64,000 nucleotides of DNA. Source: Bordetella genomosp. 5 (GTDB taxonomy: Bacteria; Pseudomonadota; Gammaproteobacteria; Burkholderiales; Burkholderiaceae_B). The notes under the pieces were generated by a model. The model did not search any database and was not told the origin of the DNA. It was given only the letters and a program-made list of their open reading frames with translations. Numbering within the stretch: position 1 is the first letter of the stretch; each line of letters begins with the position of its first letter. The position numbers and the translations under genes are program-made. The stretch spans positions 1 to 64,000 of the forward strand of contig NZ_NEVN01000004.1 in assembly GCF_002261475.1 (NCBI RefSeq). The letters are read 5' to 3'. Positions 9,175 to 18,278 of this stretch are shown piece by piece.

Positions 9175-9441
9175 TTACGAAGCCGACTTGACGGTGCCAG
9201 CCGTGCGGGCGAAGCGGGCGCGGAACTTCTCGACGCGGCCGGTTTCGACGATACGGGTTTGGGCGCCGGTGTAGAACGGGTGCGATTCGGACGTCACGTC
9301 GCACTTGAAGAGCGGGTACGTCTTGCCATCGATGTCGATGGTTTCGCGGGTGTTGATGGTCGAGCGCGTGACGAACTTGTTGCCGGTCTGCACGTCGAGG
9401 AACACCACTTCGCGGTATTCGGGGTGAATGCCTTCTTTCAT
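9175..9441 (-). CDS. rpmE2: 50S ribosomal protein L31, type B
   Basis: An 88-residue L31 protein (starts [20 protein letters not shown]). It belongs to the type B group: the CxxC zinc-ribbon cysteines of type A are missing, with only one Cys ([14 protein letters not shown]), and the chain is longer than type A (about 70). In many bacteria the zinc-free form replaces the zinc form during zinc shortage, though in betaproteobacteria it is often the main L31. It is a single-gene unit with its own extended -10 promoter and terminator. Confidence 0.95.
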   Translation of the reverse strand: MKEGIHPEYREVVFLDVQTGNKFVTRSTINTRETIDIDGKTYPLFKCDVTSESHPFYTGAQTRIVETGRVEKFRARFARTAGTVKSAS

Positions 9442-9521
9442 GTCGAATCCTAGGGTTGGGCGGGTCGCCAGCCAGACGCAAAACCCTCGCGCCGGACCAC
9501 GTATCCAAAAAGTAACCCTGA

Positions 9522-9530
9522 ATTCTAGCA
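9522..9530 (-). promoter_or_regulatory. Extended -10 promoter of rpmE2
   Basis: On the minus strand TGCTAGAAT forms an extended -10 element (TGn plus TAGAAT). Transcription would start about 70 bases before the rpmE2 ATG, giving a leader long enough for translational control. No convincing -35 hexamer is seen. Confidence 0.5.
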
Positions 9531-9617
9531 CGCAGGGCCGTTTCGTGGCGGATTTGATGCGGGCAGGGCGCCCACGGCCCGGGAAGGGGCCGTGGGCGGT
9601 CCGGTCGGGCCCGGGCG

Positions 9618-10505
9618 TCAGAGCTCCGTGCGCAGGCGCCAGATCTCGGGGAACAGCACGACATCGAGCATCTTGCGCAGATAGTCGACCCCCGAGGTTC
9701 CGCCGGTGCCGCGCTTGAAGCCGATGACGCGCTCCACGGTGGTGACGTGGCGGAAACGCCACAGGCGGAACGCGTCCTCGAGATCGGTCAGCTTCTCGCC
9801 CAGCTGATACAGGTCCCAGTAGCGCTCGGTGTCGCGGTACACCGTGAGCCAGGCTTCCTCCACGCCGTCGTCCGCGGCATAGGGCTGGGTCCAGTCGCGT
9901 TCCAGGTGGGACGCCGGCACCGGCACGCCGTGACGGGCCAAGAGGCGCAGCGACTCGTCGTAGAGCGACGGCGCCTCGTAGGCGGCCTGAACCTGCGCCA
10001 GCAGGTCCGCGCGATGGGCGTGCGGGCGCAGCATGGCCGCGTTCTTGTTGCCCAACAGAAACTCGATCTGGCGGTATTGATAGCTCTGGAAGCCGCTCGA
10101 CTTCGCCAGGTACGGGCGCAGGGCCGAGTACTCGGGCGGGGTCATGGTGGCCAGTACGTCCCAGGCATGGACCAGCTGCTCCATGATCTTGCTGACCCGC
10201 GCCAGCATCTTGAAGGCGGGGGGCAGGCGATCCTGGCTGATGCTGGCGATCGCGGCGCGCAGCTCGTGCAGCATCAGCTTCATCCAGAGCTCGCTGGTCT
10301 GGTGCTGCACGATGAAGAGCATTTCGTTGTGCTCGGGCGAGAGCGGATGCTGCGCGCCCAGAATGCGATCGAGGTCGAGATAATCGCCGTACGTCATGTC
10401 GCGCGAAAAATCGAGTTGCGCGCGTTCGGTATGGACGATGTCTTCGGGCTTGGCGTGCATGGGGCAGCCGCCCGTGGGCGGCGCGCTGCGGGGTTTGTCG
10501 GTCAT
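9618..10505 (-). CDS. kynA: Tryptophan 2,3-dioxygenase
   Basis: A cytoplasmic haem enzyme that opens the indole ring of L-tryptophan to N-formylkynurenine, the first step of the kynurenine pathway. The product is about 295 residues. Family motifs are intact: [14 protein letters not shown] (substrate-side His), FQSYQYR, and the C-terminal [14 protein letters not shown] with the proximal haem His, followed by the GTGGTSG loop. ATG 10505 is chosen ([10 protein letters not shown]); a longer frame to 10577 would overlap kynB. It lies 46 bases after kynB on the same strand, so the two are probably co-transcribed. Confidence 0.96.
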   Translation of the reverse strand: MTDKPRSAPPTGGCPMHAKPEDIVHTERAQLDFSRDMTYGDYLDLDRILGAQHPLSPEHNEMLFIVQHQTSELWMKLMLHELRAAIASISQDRLPPAFKMLARVSKIMEQLVHAWDVLATMTPPEYSALRPYLAKSSGFQSYQYRQIEFLLGNKNAAMLRPHAHRADLLAQVQAAYEAPSLYDESLRLLARHGVPVPASHLERDWTQPYAADDGVEEAWLTVYRDTERYWDLYQLGEKLTDLEDAFRLWRFRHVTTVERVIGFKRGTGGTSGVDYLRKMLDVVLFPEIWRLRTEL

Positions 10506-10551
10506 GGCAGATCTCGATGCCGCCACGGGTGTGGCGGCGGGCATGCAAGGG

Positions 10552-11181
10552 TCAGCCCAGCGAGCGCAATACCGCACGCACCGGGCTGGCGTCGGCCTGG
10601 ATCAGCTTCAGCGGCAGGGCGATCAATTCGTAATCGCCCGCCGGCACCTCATCGAGCAGCAGATTCTCCAGCACGCGGATGTCGTGCCGCAGGATGGTGT
10701 GATGGCTGTCCAGGGTCTTGCTGGACGCGGGGTCGATGCTCGGCGTATCGATGCCGATCAGCGTCACGCCGCGTGCATGCAGCCATTCGATGGTCTGGGG
10801 CGCGTAGGCGGAAAAATCGTCGGTCCACCAGTCGAGCGCGGCATGCTTGGCCGTACGCACCAGCACGCGCGGAGGCAGGGAGTGCGCCCAGGGCTCGAGA
10901 TGTTCGGGCAGGATCAGCGGTCCGCAGTCGATCGCATGAATGACGCGGCACACGCCCAGAAAGGGCTCGAGCGACACCGCGCCGATGGCGGCGGCGTCAT
11001 TTTGATAGTGCAGGGGGGCATCCGCATGGGCGCCGATATGGGGCGACATGCGGACCTCGCTGACATTGACCGGACAGTCCGGCGTCAGCGTCCATTTCCA
11101 TTGCTGGCTGTACGGCGTGTCTCCCGGAAAAACCGGGGAGCTGGCCGAGACCGGCGGCGAAATGTCCCACAAACGTTTCAT
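10552..11181 (-). CDS. kynB: Kynurenine formamidase (arylformamidase)
   Basis: A metal-dependent cyclase-fold hydrolase of 209 residues that converts N-formylkynurenine to kynurenine plus formate. The metal-binding HxGxHxDxPxH motif is visible as [12 protein letters not shown] near residue 48, and the N-terminus [11 protein letters not shown] is typical. It is first in a two-gene unit with kynA. Kynureninase (kynU), which often completes this operon, is not in the window. Confidence 0.95.
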   Translation of the reverse strand: MKRLWDISPPVSASSPVFPGDTPYSQQWKWTLTPDCPVNVSEVRMSPHIGAHADAPLHYQNDAAAIGAVSLEPFLGVCRVIHAIDCGPLILPEHLEPWAHSLPPRVLVRTAKHAALDWWTDDFSAYAPQTIEWLHARGVTLIGIDTPSIDPASSKTLDSHHTILRHDIRVLENLLLDEVPAGDYELIALPLKLIQADASPVRAVLRSLG

Positions 11182-11261
11182 GGTTAAAGTAATTCCTGCG
11201 TCGGCGCCTAGTCTAACGAAAATCGGCCGCCCCGACGAGAGCAACGCGCGCGTGTGCGCCG

Positions 11262-11939
11262 TCAGAGTTCGCCCAGTTCGGCCATCGAGATGGCCTGGTC
11301 GCGCGCCACGATCAGGTGGTCGACCAGCCGCACGTCGACCAGCGCGAGCGCCTGTTTCAGGTGGCGCGTGATGGCCACGTCGGCCGCGCTGGGCCGGGTG
11401 GCGCCCGACGGGTGGTTGTGGGCCAGCACCATCGCCGCGGCGTGGCGCCGCAGCGCCTCGCGCACCACCTCGCGCGGATACAGGGACGCTTGATTCAGCG
11501 TGCCGCGCGCCAGTTCGGTGGCCTCGATCAGATGCAGCCGCTGGTCCAGAAACAGGGCCAGGCAGAGCTCGATCTCGAGGTGGCCCAGCGCCGCGACACA
11601 ATATTGGCGCACGGCTTCGGGGTGTGACATCAGGTTGCGCGAGCGCAACGGCTCGACATGGGCGCGCCGCGCCATCTCCAGCACCGCCGCCAGGCTGCTG
11701 GCCTTGGCCATGCCCAATCCGTGGGTCTGGCACAGCTCGTGCAGCGGCGCGGACAGCACGCCCCGCAGCCCGCCATAGCGCAGGATCAATTCGCGGGCCA
11801 GATCGATCGCGTGGGTGCCGCGCGCACCGGTGCGCAGGATCACGGCCAGGAGCTCCGAATCCTGCAGTGCGGGGGCGCCGTGGGAGGTCAGCCGCTCGCG
11901 CGGGCGTTCGGTTTCGGGGATGCGGTCGGGCAGGTTCAT
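11262..11939 (-). CDS. radC: RadC family JAMM-domain protein
   Basis: A 225-residue RadC/YsgA family protein with an N-terminal helix-hairpin-helix region (ALQDSELLAVILRTG ... GLGMAKASSLAAVLEMARR) and a C-terminal MPN+/JAMM domain with an intact HNHPSG...S..D motif (VLAHNHPSGATRPSAADV), indicating a zinc-dependent hydrolase fold. Despite its name, a direct repair role is not established. It is divergent from the FKBP isomerase gene; 72 bases separate their starts. Confidence 0.93.
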   Translation of the reverse strand: MNLPDRIPETERPRERLTSHGAPALQDSELLAVILRTGARGTHAIDLARELILRYGGLRGVLSAPLHELCQTHGLGMAKASSLAAVLEMARRAHVEPLRSRNLMSHPEAVRQYCVAALGHLEIELCLALFLDQRLHLIEATELARGTLNQASLYPREVVREALRRHAAAMVLAHNHPSGATRPSAADVAITRHLKQALALVDVRLVDHLIVARDQAISMAELGEL

Positions 11940-12011
11940 CGTCTAGGCTCTAAAATCAGGTTCATCGATGTTCAAATAGAGTGCCAAAGCCCTGGCGCCG
12001 CCTCACGCAAA

Positions 12012-12467
12012 ATGACTGTTTCCATCCGTCCGGACTCCTACCTCACCCTGCACTACCGCATCGTCCTGGCCTCCGGCCCGGCGGAGGGTTCGGTTTTCAC
12101 CGACACCTTCGACGGCCGTCCCGCCACCCTGCAGATGGGCGGCGGCCAGTGGGCGCCGGGCATGGAGGCGCCGCTCACCGGCCGCCTGGAAGGCGAGCGC
12201 TTCAGCTATACGCTCGAGCCGGCCGACGCCTACGGCGACCGCAACCCCGATCTGATCCAGAAGGTCACGCGCAAGATGCTCGCCGAACACGCGGGTGCCG
12301 ACGCCACCTTCGCGCCCGGCGATCTGGTCGAGTTCACGGCGCCCAACGGCGGGCGGTATTCCGGCGTGCTCAAAGAAATGAACGACGACTGGGCGATGTT
12401 CGACTTCAACCACCCGCTGGCCGGCACCCGTCTGCGGGTCGACGTCGCCATTCTGGGAGTTCTGTAA
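12012..12467 (+). CDS. FKBP-type peptidyl-prolyl isomerase, SlpA-like
   Basis: A 151-residue cis-trans prolyl isomerase/chaperone with an FKBP fold split by an insert-in-flap domain, as in SlpA/SlyD. Visible motifs are [29 protein letters not shown] and the [11 protein letters not shown] segment. It lacks the His-rich C-terminal tail of SlyD, which favours SlpA (FkpB). Its TAA overlaps the ispH start by one base (TAATG). The same fkpB-ispH pairing is conserved in many proteobacteria. Confidence 0.93.
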   Translation: MTVSIRPDSYLTLHYRIVLASGPAEGSVFTDTFDGRPATLQMGGGQWAPGMEAPLTGRLEGERFSYTLEPADAYGDRNPDLIQKVTRKMLAEHAGADATFAPGDLVEFTAPNGGRYSGVLKEMNDDWAMFDFNHPLAGTRLRVDVAILGVL

Positions 12468-13444
12468 TGCCCGTCTCCGTCACCGCCCCCGAGGCGGAAG
12501 TCCTGCTCGCGCAGCCGCGCGGCTTCTGTGCCGGTGTGGATCGCGCGATCGAAATCGTCGAGCGCGCCCTCGAGCTGCACGGCGCGCCGATCTATGTGCG
12601 CCACGAGATCGTGCATAACCGCTACGTGGTCGAAGACCTGCGCGGCAAGGGCGCGATCTTCATCGACGAGCTCGAGCAGGCGCCTGCGGGCGCGATCGTC
12701 GTGTTTTCGGCGCATGGTGTGTCCAAGGCCGTGCGCGCCGAGGCCGACGAGCGCGGGCTGCGCGTGTTCGACGCGACCTGCCCGCTCGTGACCAAGGTGC
12801 ACGTCGAGGTGGCTCGCATGCGCGCCGCCGGCCGCGAAATCATCATGATCGGCCACAAGGGGCACCCCGAGGTCGAAGGCACGCTGGGCCAGGCACAGGG
12901 CGGCATGTATCTCGTCGAGACCGCCGAAGATGTCGCGGCCCTCGAGGTCGTCAACCCCGACAACCTCGCCTACGTCACCCAGACCACGCTCTCGGTGGAC
13001 GACGCGGCCACGGTTTCGGCGGCGCTCAAAGCGCGTTTCCCGAGCATCGTCGAGCCCAAGAAGAGCGACATCTGTTACGCCACCCAGAACCGCCAGGATG
13101 CGGTCAAGGTCCTGGCGCCGGAGTGCGATCTCGTGCTCGTGGTGGGCAGCCCCAACAGCTCGAATTCCAACCGGCTGCGTGAAGTCGCCGAGCGCATCGG
13201 CGTCGATGCGTATCTGGTCGATGGCGCCGCCGCGATCGATCCCGCCTGGCTCGAAGGCCGCCAGCGCATCGGCATCACGGCCGGCGCATCGGCGCCCGAA
13301 GTGCTGGTGCAGCAGGTGATCACGCGGGTGCGCGAGCTGGGTGCCGTGTCGGTGCGCACCATGCCCGGCCTCGAAGAAAACGTGGCGTTTCCGCTGCCTC
13401 GCGGGCTCTCGCGCAAGAGCGCGCAGATCGAGACGCTGGAGTAA
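12467..13444 (+). CDS. ispH: 4-hydroxy-3-methylbut-2-enyl diphosphate reductase
   Basis: The last enzyme of the MEP isoprenoid pathway, a [4Fe-4S] protein that turns HMBPP into IPP and DMAPP. In 325 residues the three cluster cysteines are at about 21 ([11 protein letters not shown]), 105 ([11 protein letters not shown]) and 203 ([10 protein letters not shown]), and the catalytic Glu region ([13 protein letters not shown]) is present. It is coupled to the upstream prolyl isomerase gene by a one-base stop/start overlap. Confidence 0.97.
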   Translation: MPVSVTAPEAEVLLAQPRGFCAGVDRAIEIVERALELHGAPIYVRHEIVHNRYVVEDLRGKGAIFIDELEQAPAGAIVVFSAHGVSKAVRAEADERGLRVFDATCPLVTKVHVEVARMRAAGREIIMIGHKGHPEVEGTLGQAQGGMYLVETAEDVAALEVVNPDNLAYVTQTTLSVDDAATVSAALKARFPSIVEPKKSDICYATQNRQDAVKVLAPECDLVLVVGSPNSSNSNRLREVAERIGVDAYLVDGAAAIDPAWLEGRQRIGITAGASAPEVLVQQVITRVRELGAVSVRTMPGLEENVAFPLPRGLSRKSAQIETLE

Positions 13445-13590
13445 TCGGCTTGTCCGTCCGGTCCGCGCGGCCGGGCGGGGGCTGCGATGCCGGCACGTCG
13501 GGATCGCGCCCATCGCATGCTGGCCTGCCGGCGCACCTCAACACCCGTGCCGTCCGGTGCCCTCATACATAACAATCAGGAGACCTCTTC

Positions 13591-14235
13591 ATGCAGTTGT
13601 ACGGATACTTCCGCAGTTCGGCAGCCTACCGCGTGCGCATCGCGCTCAATCTGAAGGGGCTCTCCTATGAATACGTGCCGGTCCATCTGCTGAAGGACGG
13701 CGGGCAGCAACTGAGCGATACCTACCGCGCGCTCAATCCGGCGGCGCTGGTGCCCACGCTGGTCGACGACGGCGCGGCGCTGGGTCAATCGCTCGCCATC
13801 ATCGAGTATCTCGACGAGACCCGCCCCGAAGTGCCGCTCCTGCCCGCCGACGCGCTGGGTCGTGCGCGGGTGCGCGGGCTGGCCCAGGCGGTCGCGTGCG
13901 ATACCCATCCGCTGAACAACCTGCGCGTGCTGAAGTACCTCAAGCACACGCTGCAAGTGTCCGACGACGCCAAGAACGAGTGGTACCGCCATTGGGTCGA
14001 TGTGGGTCTGGGCGCGCTCGAAGCGATGCTGGCGCAGTCCGATGACACCGGACGCTTCTGCCACGGCGACACGCCCACCGTCGCCGACCTTTGCCTCGTG
14101 CCCCAGGTGTACAACGCGCGCCGGTTCGGCTGCGATCTGAGCGCGTTCCCGACGATCGAACGCATCGATGCGGCCTGCGGCGAGTTGCAGGCCTTCGTCG
14201 ACGCGCAGCCTCAGAATCAGCCCGACGCAGAATGA
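13591..14235 (+). CDS. maiA: Maleylacetoacetate isomerase (zeta-class GST)
   Basis: A 214-residue zeta-class glutathione transferase. The N-terminal thioredoxin-like domain carries the signature SSAAYRVRIALN (about residues 9-20) with the Ser/Cys-type glutathione activation site, followed by NPAALVPTLVDDG and a helical C-terminal domain. The class isomerises maleylacetoacetate or maleylpyruvate in tyrosine or gentisate breakdown. No fumarylacetoacetase or homogentisate dioxygenase gene lies next to it, so the pathway is not proven by context. AGGAG stands before the ATG. Confidence 0.9.
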   Translation: MQLYGYFRSSAAYRVRIALNLKGLSYEYVPVHLLKDGGQQLSDTYRALNPAALVPTLVDDGAALGQSLAIIEYLDETRPEVPLLPADALGRARVRGLAQAVACDTHPLNNLRVLKYLKHTLQVSDDAKNEWYRHWVDVGLGALEAMLAQSDDTGRFCHGDTPTVADLCLVPQVYNARRFGCDLSAFPTIERIDAACGELQAFVDAQPQNQPDAE

Positions 14236-14349
14236 ATGCGTCGGTGGCGGACCGTCTGTTCCGCCGCTGCCGCAGACCGGTTCACAGCGCCGCCCATGGG
14301 GCGGCGTTGTTTTGAAATGCGCATTCGCACAGCGTGCCTCAAAAACAAA

Positions 14350-14370
14350 AGGCCACCGTAATGGTGGCCT
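14350..14370 (-). terminator. Second terminator of tRNA-Thr
   Basis: A perfect stem GGCCACC/GGTGGCC with the loop GTAAT. On the minus strand it is followed by TTTTGTTTTT, a good terminator tail. Confidence 0.7.
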
Positions 14371-14389
14371 CGCGGTTTCGCCCAATAGC

Positions 14390-14417
14390 AAAGGGCCACC
14401 CAGATGGGTGGCCCTTT
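14390..14417 (-). terminator. First terminator hairpin after tRNA-Thr
   Basis: A perfect 11- to 12-bp stem AAAGGGCCACC/GGGTGGCCCTTT begins ten bases beyond the tRNA 3' end. It shares the GGCCACC core with the hairpin at 14350-14370, so the two form a tandem terminator. It may also end maiA transcripts from the other side. Confidence 0.75.
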
Positions 14418-14426
14418 CCTTACAAC

Positions 14427-14502
14427 TGGTGCCGGCAAGAGGAGTCGAACCCCCGACCTTCGCATTACGAATGCGCTGCTCTACCAACTGAGCTATGCCG
14501 GC
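14427..14502 (-). tRNA. tRNA-Thr (CGU)
   Basis: A 76-nt cloverleaf on the minus strand with the CCA end encoded. Acceptor arms GCCGGCA/TGCCGGC pair fully, the D arm is GCTC-AGTTGGTA-GAGC, the anticodon loop TTCGTAA gives CGU, and the T arm contains GGTTCGACTCC. The body closely matches the known bacterial tRNA-Thr(CGU). Confidence 0.97.
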
Positions 14503-14545
14503 TTTTAACCTGTGCTTTGTTTTGTTTTCCGAATCCGCTTTTGCT

Positions 14546-14590
14546 GCATGCTTTGCATTTCTGCTTAGCCGCATGCTTTGCATTTCTGCT
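14546..14590. repeat. 20-bp direct repeat between two tRNA genes
   Basis: GCATGCTTTGCATTTCTGCT occurs at 14546-14565 and again, perfectly, at 14571-14590 (period 25). It lies in the 238-bp space between the tRNA-Thr and tRNA-Asn genes, which is much more AT-rich than its surroundings. I see no gene in this space. Confidence 0.8.
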
Positions 14591-14695
14591 CAGCATCTCT
14601 GCAGGTAAGTGCAGATCAGGAAAGACCGAGATCATATCAGAAGTTTTCAGGCATTGTGAAGCCTGCGGCGCAAAAAAATTCTCTAACTCCCTCGC

Positions 14696-14724
14696 TTGCA
14701 CAGTTTGAAAAATTCCTTCATAAT
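14696..14724 (+). promoter_or_regulatory. Sigma70-like promoter of tRNA-Asn
   Basis: TTGCAC (14696-14701), a 17-base spacer, and CATAAT (14719-14724). The -10 box ends 16 bases before the first base of the mature tRNA. Confidence 0.75.
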
Positions 14725-14740
14725 CTCGTTTCTTAGCAGT

Positions 14741-14816
14741 TCCCCGATAGCTCAGTCGGTAGAGCGACGGACTGTTAATCCGCAGGTCGCTGGTTCGAGC
14801 CCAGCTCGGGGAGCCA
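14741..14816 (+). tRNA. tRNA-Asn (GUU)
   Basis: A 76-nt cloverleaf with encoded CCA. Acceptor arms TCCCCGA/TCGGGGA pair, the D arm contains GCTCAGTCGGTAGAGC, the anticodon loop CTGTTAA gives GUU, and the T loop is GGTTCGAGCC. A terminator follows directly. Confidence 0.97.
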
Positions 14817-14825
14817 AAGTATTCG

Positions 14826-14856
14826 AGGGCCATTCACGCAAGTGAATGGCCCTTTT
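14826..14856 (+). terminator. Intrinsic terminator of tRNA-Asn
   Basis: A perfect stem GGGCCATTCAC/GTGAATGGCCC with a short GCAA-type loop followed by TTTT, ten bases after the tRNA 3' end. Confidence 0.88.
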
Positions 14857-14894
14857 GGCTTTCTGCGCGAGATTTTCTGTGCGGGCCGGCGCGC

Positions 14895-15251
14895 TCAGAC
14901 CGAGGTTGGCGGGAGCGGTGCGCGATTGAGAAACAGCGTGACCAGCACCGAGGTGTCGGTCATGGCGCGCAGGCTGTGCGGCACGCCGGCCGCCAGAAAC
15001 AGCAGCGTGCCCGCTTCCATGGGCTGCGTCACGCCATACGCCGTGACTTCGACCACGCCTTCGAGGCACTGCAAGGTGATGGCGCTCGCCGCGATTTCGT
15101 GTGGAGGCAGCGTCTCGCCCGCCATCAAGCTCAGCCGCAGCACTTCGATCTGGTCCGAACGCACCAGTGCCTTCGATGGCGTGTCACGCAGCGCGGGCCC
15201 GAGTGGACGGATGTCGATAAGCTCGCCGGGGCGGGCGTGGTGCAGGGACAT
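14895..15251 (-). CDS. Small single-domain cupin protein
   Basis: A 118-residue cupin. Conserved cupin motif 1 is partly kept (GETLPPHEIAASAITLQCLEG) and motif 2 appears as MEAGTLLFLAAGVPHSLRA. The first motif keeps one His where metal-binding cupins usually have two, so metal binding may be weak or altered. Similar proteins are predicted small-ligand binders or enzymes of unknown substrate. It is divergent from the CobW gene, with about 170 bases between them. Confidence 0.8.
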   Translation of the reverse strand: MSLHHARPGELIDIRPLGPALRDTPSKALVRSDQIEVLRLSLMAGETLPPHEIAASAITLQCLEGVVEVTAYGVTQPMEAGTLLFLAAGVPHSLRAMTDTSVLVTLFLNRAPLPPTSV

Positions 15252-15424
15252 GTGCGGCTCCTGAGAGATCGGGAAGGCGAGTCTGGGCGTTGTGTGAGCG
15301 TAACATCGCGCTCGCCGATGCTGCGCAGCACATAGTCGGGCCTCCCTCTCTGTACTAACATGCCTCGAAACAACAGCGGTAGCGCGCCTCGGGGGCGCGC
15401 GCGTGGTGAGTCGGGATCAGGCGG

Positions 15425-16459
15425 ATGAGCGGTGGTGGGGCAATACAGGATCGGCGGATCGGGCTGACCGTTCTGACGGGTTTTCTGGGCAGCGGCAAGA
15501 CCACGCTGCTCAATCGTCTGGTGCGCGACCCGGCCTATGCCGACGCCGCGGTCATCGTCAACGAGCTCGGCGATATCGGTATCGATCACCAGCTGGTGCG
15601 CGTGGCCGACGATCGCATCGTGCTCCTCGAAGGCGGCTGCATCTGCTGCACGGTCAGCGGCGGCCTCGTCGACACACTGCGTTCGCTGTTCATGCTCGCC
15701 CTTCAGCGGCGCATCAAACCCTTCAGGCGCGTTCTCATCGAGACCACCGGACTCGCGAGTCCGGCGCCTATCCTGTTCACGTTGCGCACGGATCCATTTC
15801 TGGCGGAGCGCTACGTCTACCGTGGCGCGATCGCGGTCGCCGACGTGCAGCATCTGCACAATCATCTGCGCACGCAACCCGAGGCGACGCAGCAATTGGC
15901 CCTGGCCGACGTCGTGGCCTTCAGCAAGGCCGATCTGGTCAATCCCGCACGCATCGAAAGCGCCCGGGCCGAGGTCATGCGCATCAATCCGGGGGTGCCT
16001 TGCACCGTGCTGCGGGCGGACGCGCCACTCGACAGCATGCTGGGAGAGGCCGCGCTCGCGCGGCAGCGCGCGTCGCCCGAAGGTCTCGACGGCTGGTTGT
16101 CGGCCTACTCGAAGCCGCTCGGCGCGCCGGGCCGGCCCGGCGGTCACGCCCAGGTCGAGCATTTCTCGATGACCTTGGTCGCGCCGATCAGCCGTGGCCA
16201 GTTTCTGGCGGGCATGCATGACATCCAGGCCCGCTACGATCAGGGCCTGCTGCGCATCAAGGGCATGATCTGCTTCTCCGGCGACGCGTTGCCCTGCGCC
16301 GTGCACGGCGTGCACCGCCAGCTCTATCCGCTCGAGGCCTTGCCGCAGTGGCCGGGAGATGGTCGCGACTCGCGGCTCGTGTTCATTCTGCGCGGCTTGC
16401 GGGGCGACGCGGTCCAGGAGCAGGTGCGTCGCGCATTGCACCAGCCGCCACTCGCCTGA
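15425..16459 (+). CDS. CobW/COG0523 family GTPase, putative metallochaperone
   Basis: A 344-residue G3E-family GTPase. Walker A is GFLGSGKTTLLNRL (about residues 19-32), the family's metal-binding CxCC motif is visible as EGGCICCTVSGG (about residues 75-86), Walker B-like ETTGLASP and the base-recognition SKAD follow, then the CobW C-terminal domain. Members insert or deliver metals (Zn, Co, or Fe for nitrile hydratase). No cobalamin genes lie nearby, so a zinc or general metal chaperone role is more likely than cobalamin synthesis (inference). Confidence 0.9.
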   Translation: MSGGGAIQDRRIGLTVLTGFLGSGKTTLLNRLVRDPAYADAAVIVNELGDIGIDHQLVRVADDRIVLLEGGCICCTVSGGLVDTLRSLFMLALQRRIKPFRRVLIETTGLASPAPILFTLRTDPFLAERYVYRGAIAVADVQHLHNHLRTQPEATQQLALADVVAFSKADLVNPARIESARAEVMRINPGVPCTVLRADAPLDSMLGEAALARQRASPEGLDGWLSAYSKPLGAPGRPGGHAQVEHFSMTLVAPISRGQFLAGMHDIQARYDQGLLRIKGMICFSGDALPCAVHGVHRQLYPLEALPQWPGDGRDSRLVFILRGLRGDAVQEQVRRALHQPPLA

Positions 16460-16600
16460 ACGCCCTGTGCGTGCGACCGCGGCGCGTGTCGTCGCGCCGG
16501 GTTGCCGGCCTGTTTTTCCCGTCAGGCGCTGCCAGTGAGCGTCGGGGTCTCCGCAACGATGGGCCGGGCGGAAGATCGCCCTCGGAGGGCCTGCATCCGA

Positions 16601-16620
16601 TCAAAATACGGTATAAACAA
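16601..16620 (+). promoter_or_regulatory. Possible LysR-type operator
   Basis: An AT-rich island in the GC-rich 190-bp gap before the LysR gene contains the palindrome ATACGGTAT, 37-45 bases before the start codon. This is compatible with a LysR autoregulatory site but is short. Confidence 0.3.
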
Positions 16621-16650
16621 AGGCAATCTGATGCGTCAAACGAGACAATC

Positions 16651-17559
16651 ATGGATCGCCTGAAAGCCATGCAGGTCTTTGTCGAGGTGGCGGACCGGGG
16701 CAGCCTGTCTGCGGCCGCCGCGCACCTGGATATGTCGCGCGCCATGGTGTCGCGCTACCTGGCCGAACTCGAAGAATGGGTCGGCGTGCGTCTCCTGCAC
16801 CGCACGACGCGGCGCCTGAGCCTGACGCCGGCGGGCGCGGAAACCTTGCCTCGTTGCCGCCGCATGCTCGATCTCGTCGGCGACATGCGCGACGCCGTTG
16901 CCACGCCCGAGGCGTCTCCGCGAGGGCTGTTGCGCGTGACGGCGCCGATGTCGTTCGGCACAAGCCAGCTTGTCGGGGTGGTGAGCGAGTTCGTCGGGCG
17001 CTATCCCGGCGCCGCCGTCGACCTGATGCTCGTCGACAGGGCGGTGAATCTGGTCGAAGAGCGTGTGGATCTGGCGGTCCGCATCACCAACGATGTAGAT
17101 CCCAATCTGATCGCGCGTCACCTCGCCGACTGCCGCTCGCTGGTCTGCGCCGCGCCGGCATACCTGGAGCGCGCGGGGCTGCCCGCGCGGGCGGAGGATC
17201 TCTCGCTGCACAACTGTCTCACGCATTCCTACTACGGCCGCAGTCTGTGGCGGTTCGTGCGCGATGGCGAAACCGTCGATGTGCCGGTGAGCGGCAATAT
17301 CACCGCCAACGAGGCCGTCGTATTGATGCGCGCGGCACTGGGCGGCGCCGGCGTTGCGCTGCTGCCCACCTATCTGGCGGCGCCCGAGGTGGCGGCGGGC
17401 AGACTGCGCGCCATTCTGCCGGAGTGCGAACCCCAGGTGCTCGGCATTCATGGCGTGTACGCCTCGCGGCGCCAGATGCCGCTCATTCTCCGTGCGATGC
17501 TGGATTTTCTGGTCGAGCGACTCGGGTCTGCGCCCTGGGATCAGGAGATCAAGGCCTGA
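16651..17559 (+). CDS. LysR family transcriptional regulator
   Basis: A 302-residue LysR-type regulator. The N-terminal winged helix-turn-helix is typical (MDRLKAMQVFVEVADRGSLSAAAAHLDMSRAMVSRYLAELE), and the rest is the periplasmic-binding-protein-like effector domain. The DNA-binding part resembles the CrgA/AaeR-like subgroup. ATG 16651 is the family's standard start; the open frame upstream has no RBS. The regulated genes are unknown: the next gene downstream is not recognisable and the CobW gene lies upstream on the same strand. Confidence 0.93.
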   Translation: MDRLKAMQVFVEVADRGSLSAAAAHLDMSRAMVSRYLAELEEWVGVRLLHRTTRRLSLTPAGAETLPRCRRMLDLVGDMRDAVATPEASPRGLLRVTAPMSFGTSQLVGVVSEFVGRYPGAAVDLMLVDRAVNLVEERVDLAVRITNDVDPNLIARHLADCRSLVCAAPAYLERAGLPARAEDLSLHNCLTHSYYGRSLWRFVRDGETVDVPVSGNITANEAVVLMRAALGGAGVALLPTYLAAPEVAAGRLRAILPECEPQVLGIHGVYASRRQMPLILRAMLDFLVERLGSAPWDQEIKA

Positions 17560-18184
17560 CATGAGGGCCGCGCGGATCATCCTTATGGGGGTGTTGCCCC
17601 TTCTGCCTTGGGGGCTATAATTGTTTCACGCTGCGGTTCCGCGCCTGCGCCCTTATAGGGGCGGGGCGGCTCTCCTGGCAGCAACCATAATCGTCCAAGA
17701 ATCGTCGTCGGCAGTTGGCCTGATCGGGCCAGCGATGTCCGGCACACCTGGCTCTCCGTCGTCGCACGGCGCCGGGTGAGCTGATCGGCCACCATGGCGC
17801 GCCGGTCCTGCGATTCAGCGTCATCCTGGCGGTCTGGGTTCACCACGAGATAGTCGTCGTGGCCGCAGGCGGCCGATGTACCGTCGGGCGGGGCATGTGG
17901 CCGGTTTGTCCGGTGTTGTCCCGCCGTATTGTTGTCCGGTCTCTTTGCGGCGTCGGTCCCGCCTCGGCGGTGGCACGGGCGCTTGCCTGGACTGACCGCC
18001 GCGCTGTCGCGGCGATCGATGCCGTGCAATACCTTGCCCTGCGCATTTTTTTTGCTCTGTACGCCGTGTTTGCGCGCGGCCAGCGCGCAGTTCGCGCGCA
18101 AGCATCCGCGGATGCTGCGTGGCCCATCCAGCGTGCGGATCGGGCCGCGGCGTTTAACCCTAAGCAATTGAAAACAGACACATC
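17560..18184. other. 625-bp stretch without a recognisable gene
   Basis: No frame gives a recognisable protein. Frames on both strands are open for 100-190 codons, as expected by chance at this GC content, but have mixed third-position bases. Visible elements are a good promoter-like sequence at 17594-17621, a T8 run near 18046-18053, and an AT-rich patch at 18159-18185. Confidence 0.6.
17594..17621 (+). promoter_or_regulatory. Orphan sigma70-like promoter
   Basis: TTGCCC (17594-17599), a 16-base spacer and a perfect TATAAT (17616-17621). It points into sequence with no recognisable gene, so it may drive a non-coding RNA or the poorly defined frame downstream. Confidence 0.5.
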
Positions 18185-18278
18185 GTGTTCTTCGGGCTCA
18201 TGACCACACCCGCCAGCCATCGCCATCCGGCCGAGGCCGCGCGCTGGTGCGTCTGCGTCTGGATGTGCTTCAGCGTTT

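Noticed and set aside
17583..18167. A 194-codon minus-strand gene
   Set aside because: Third-position GC is lower than in real genes here, composition is Arg/Thr-rich without family motifs, and no ribosome site is seen.
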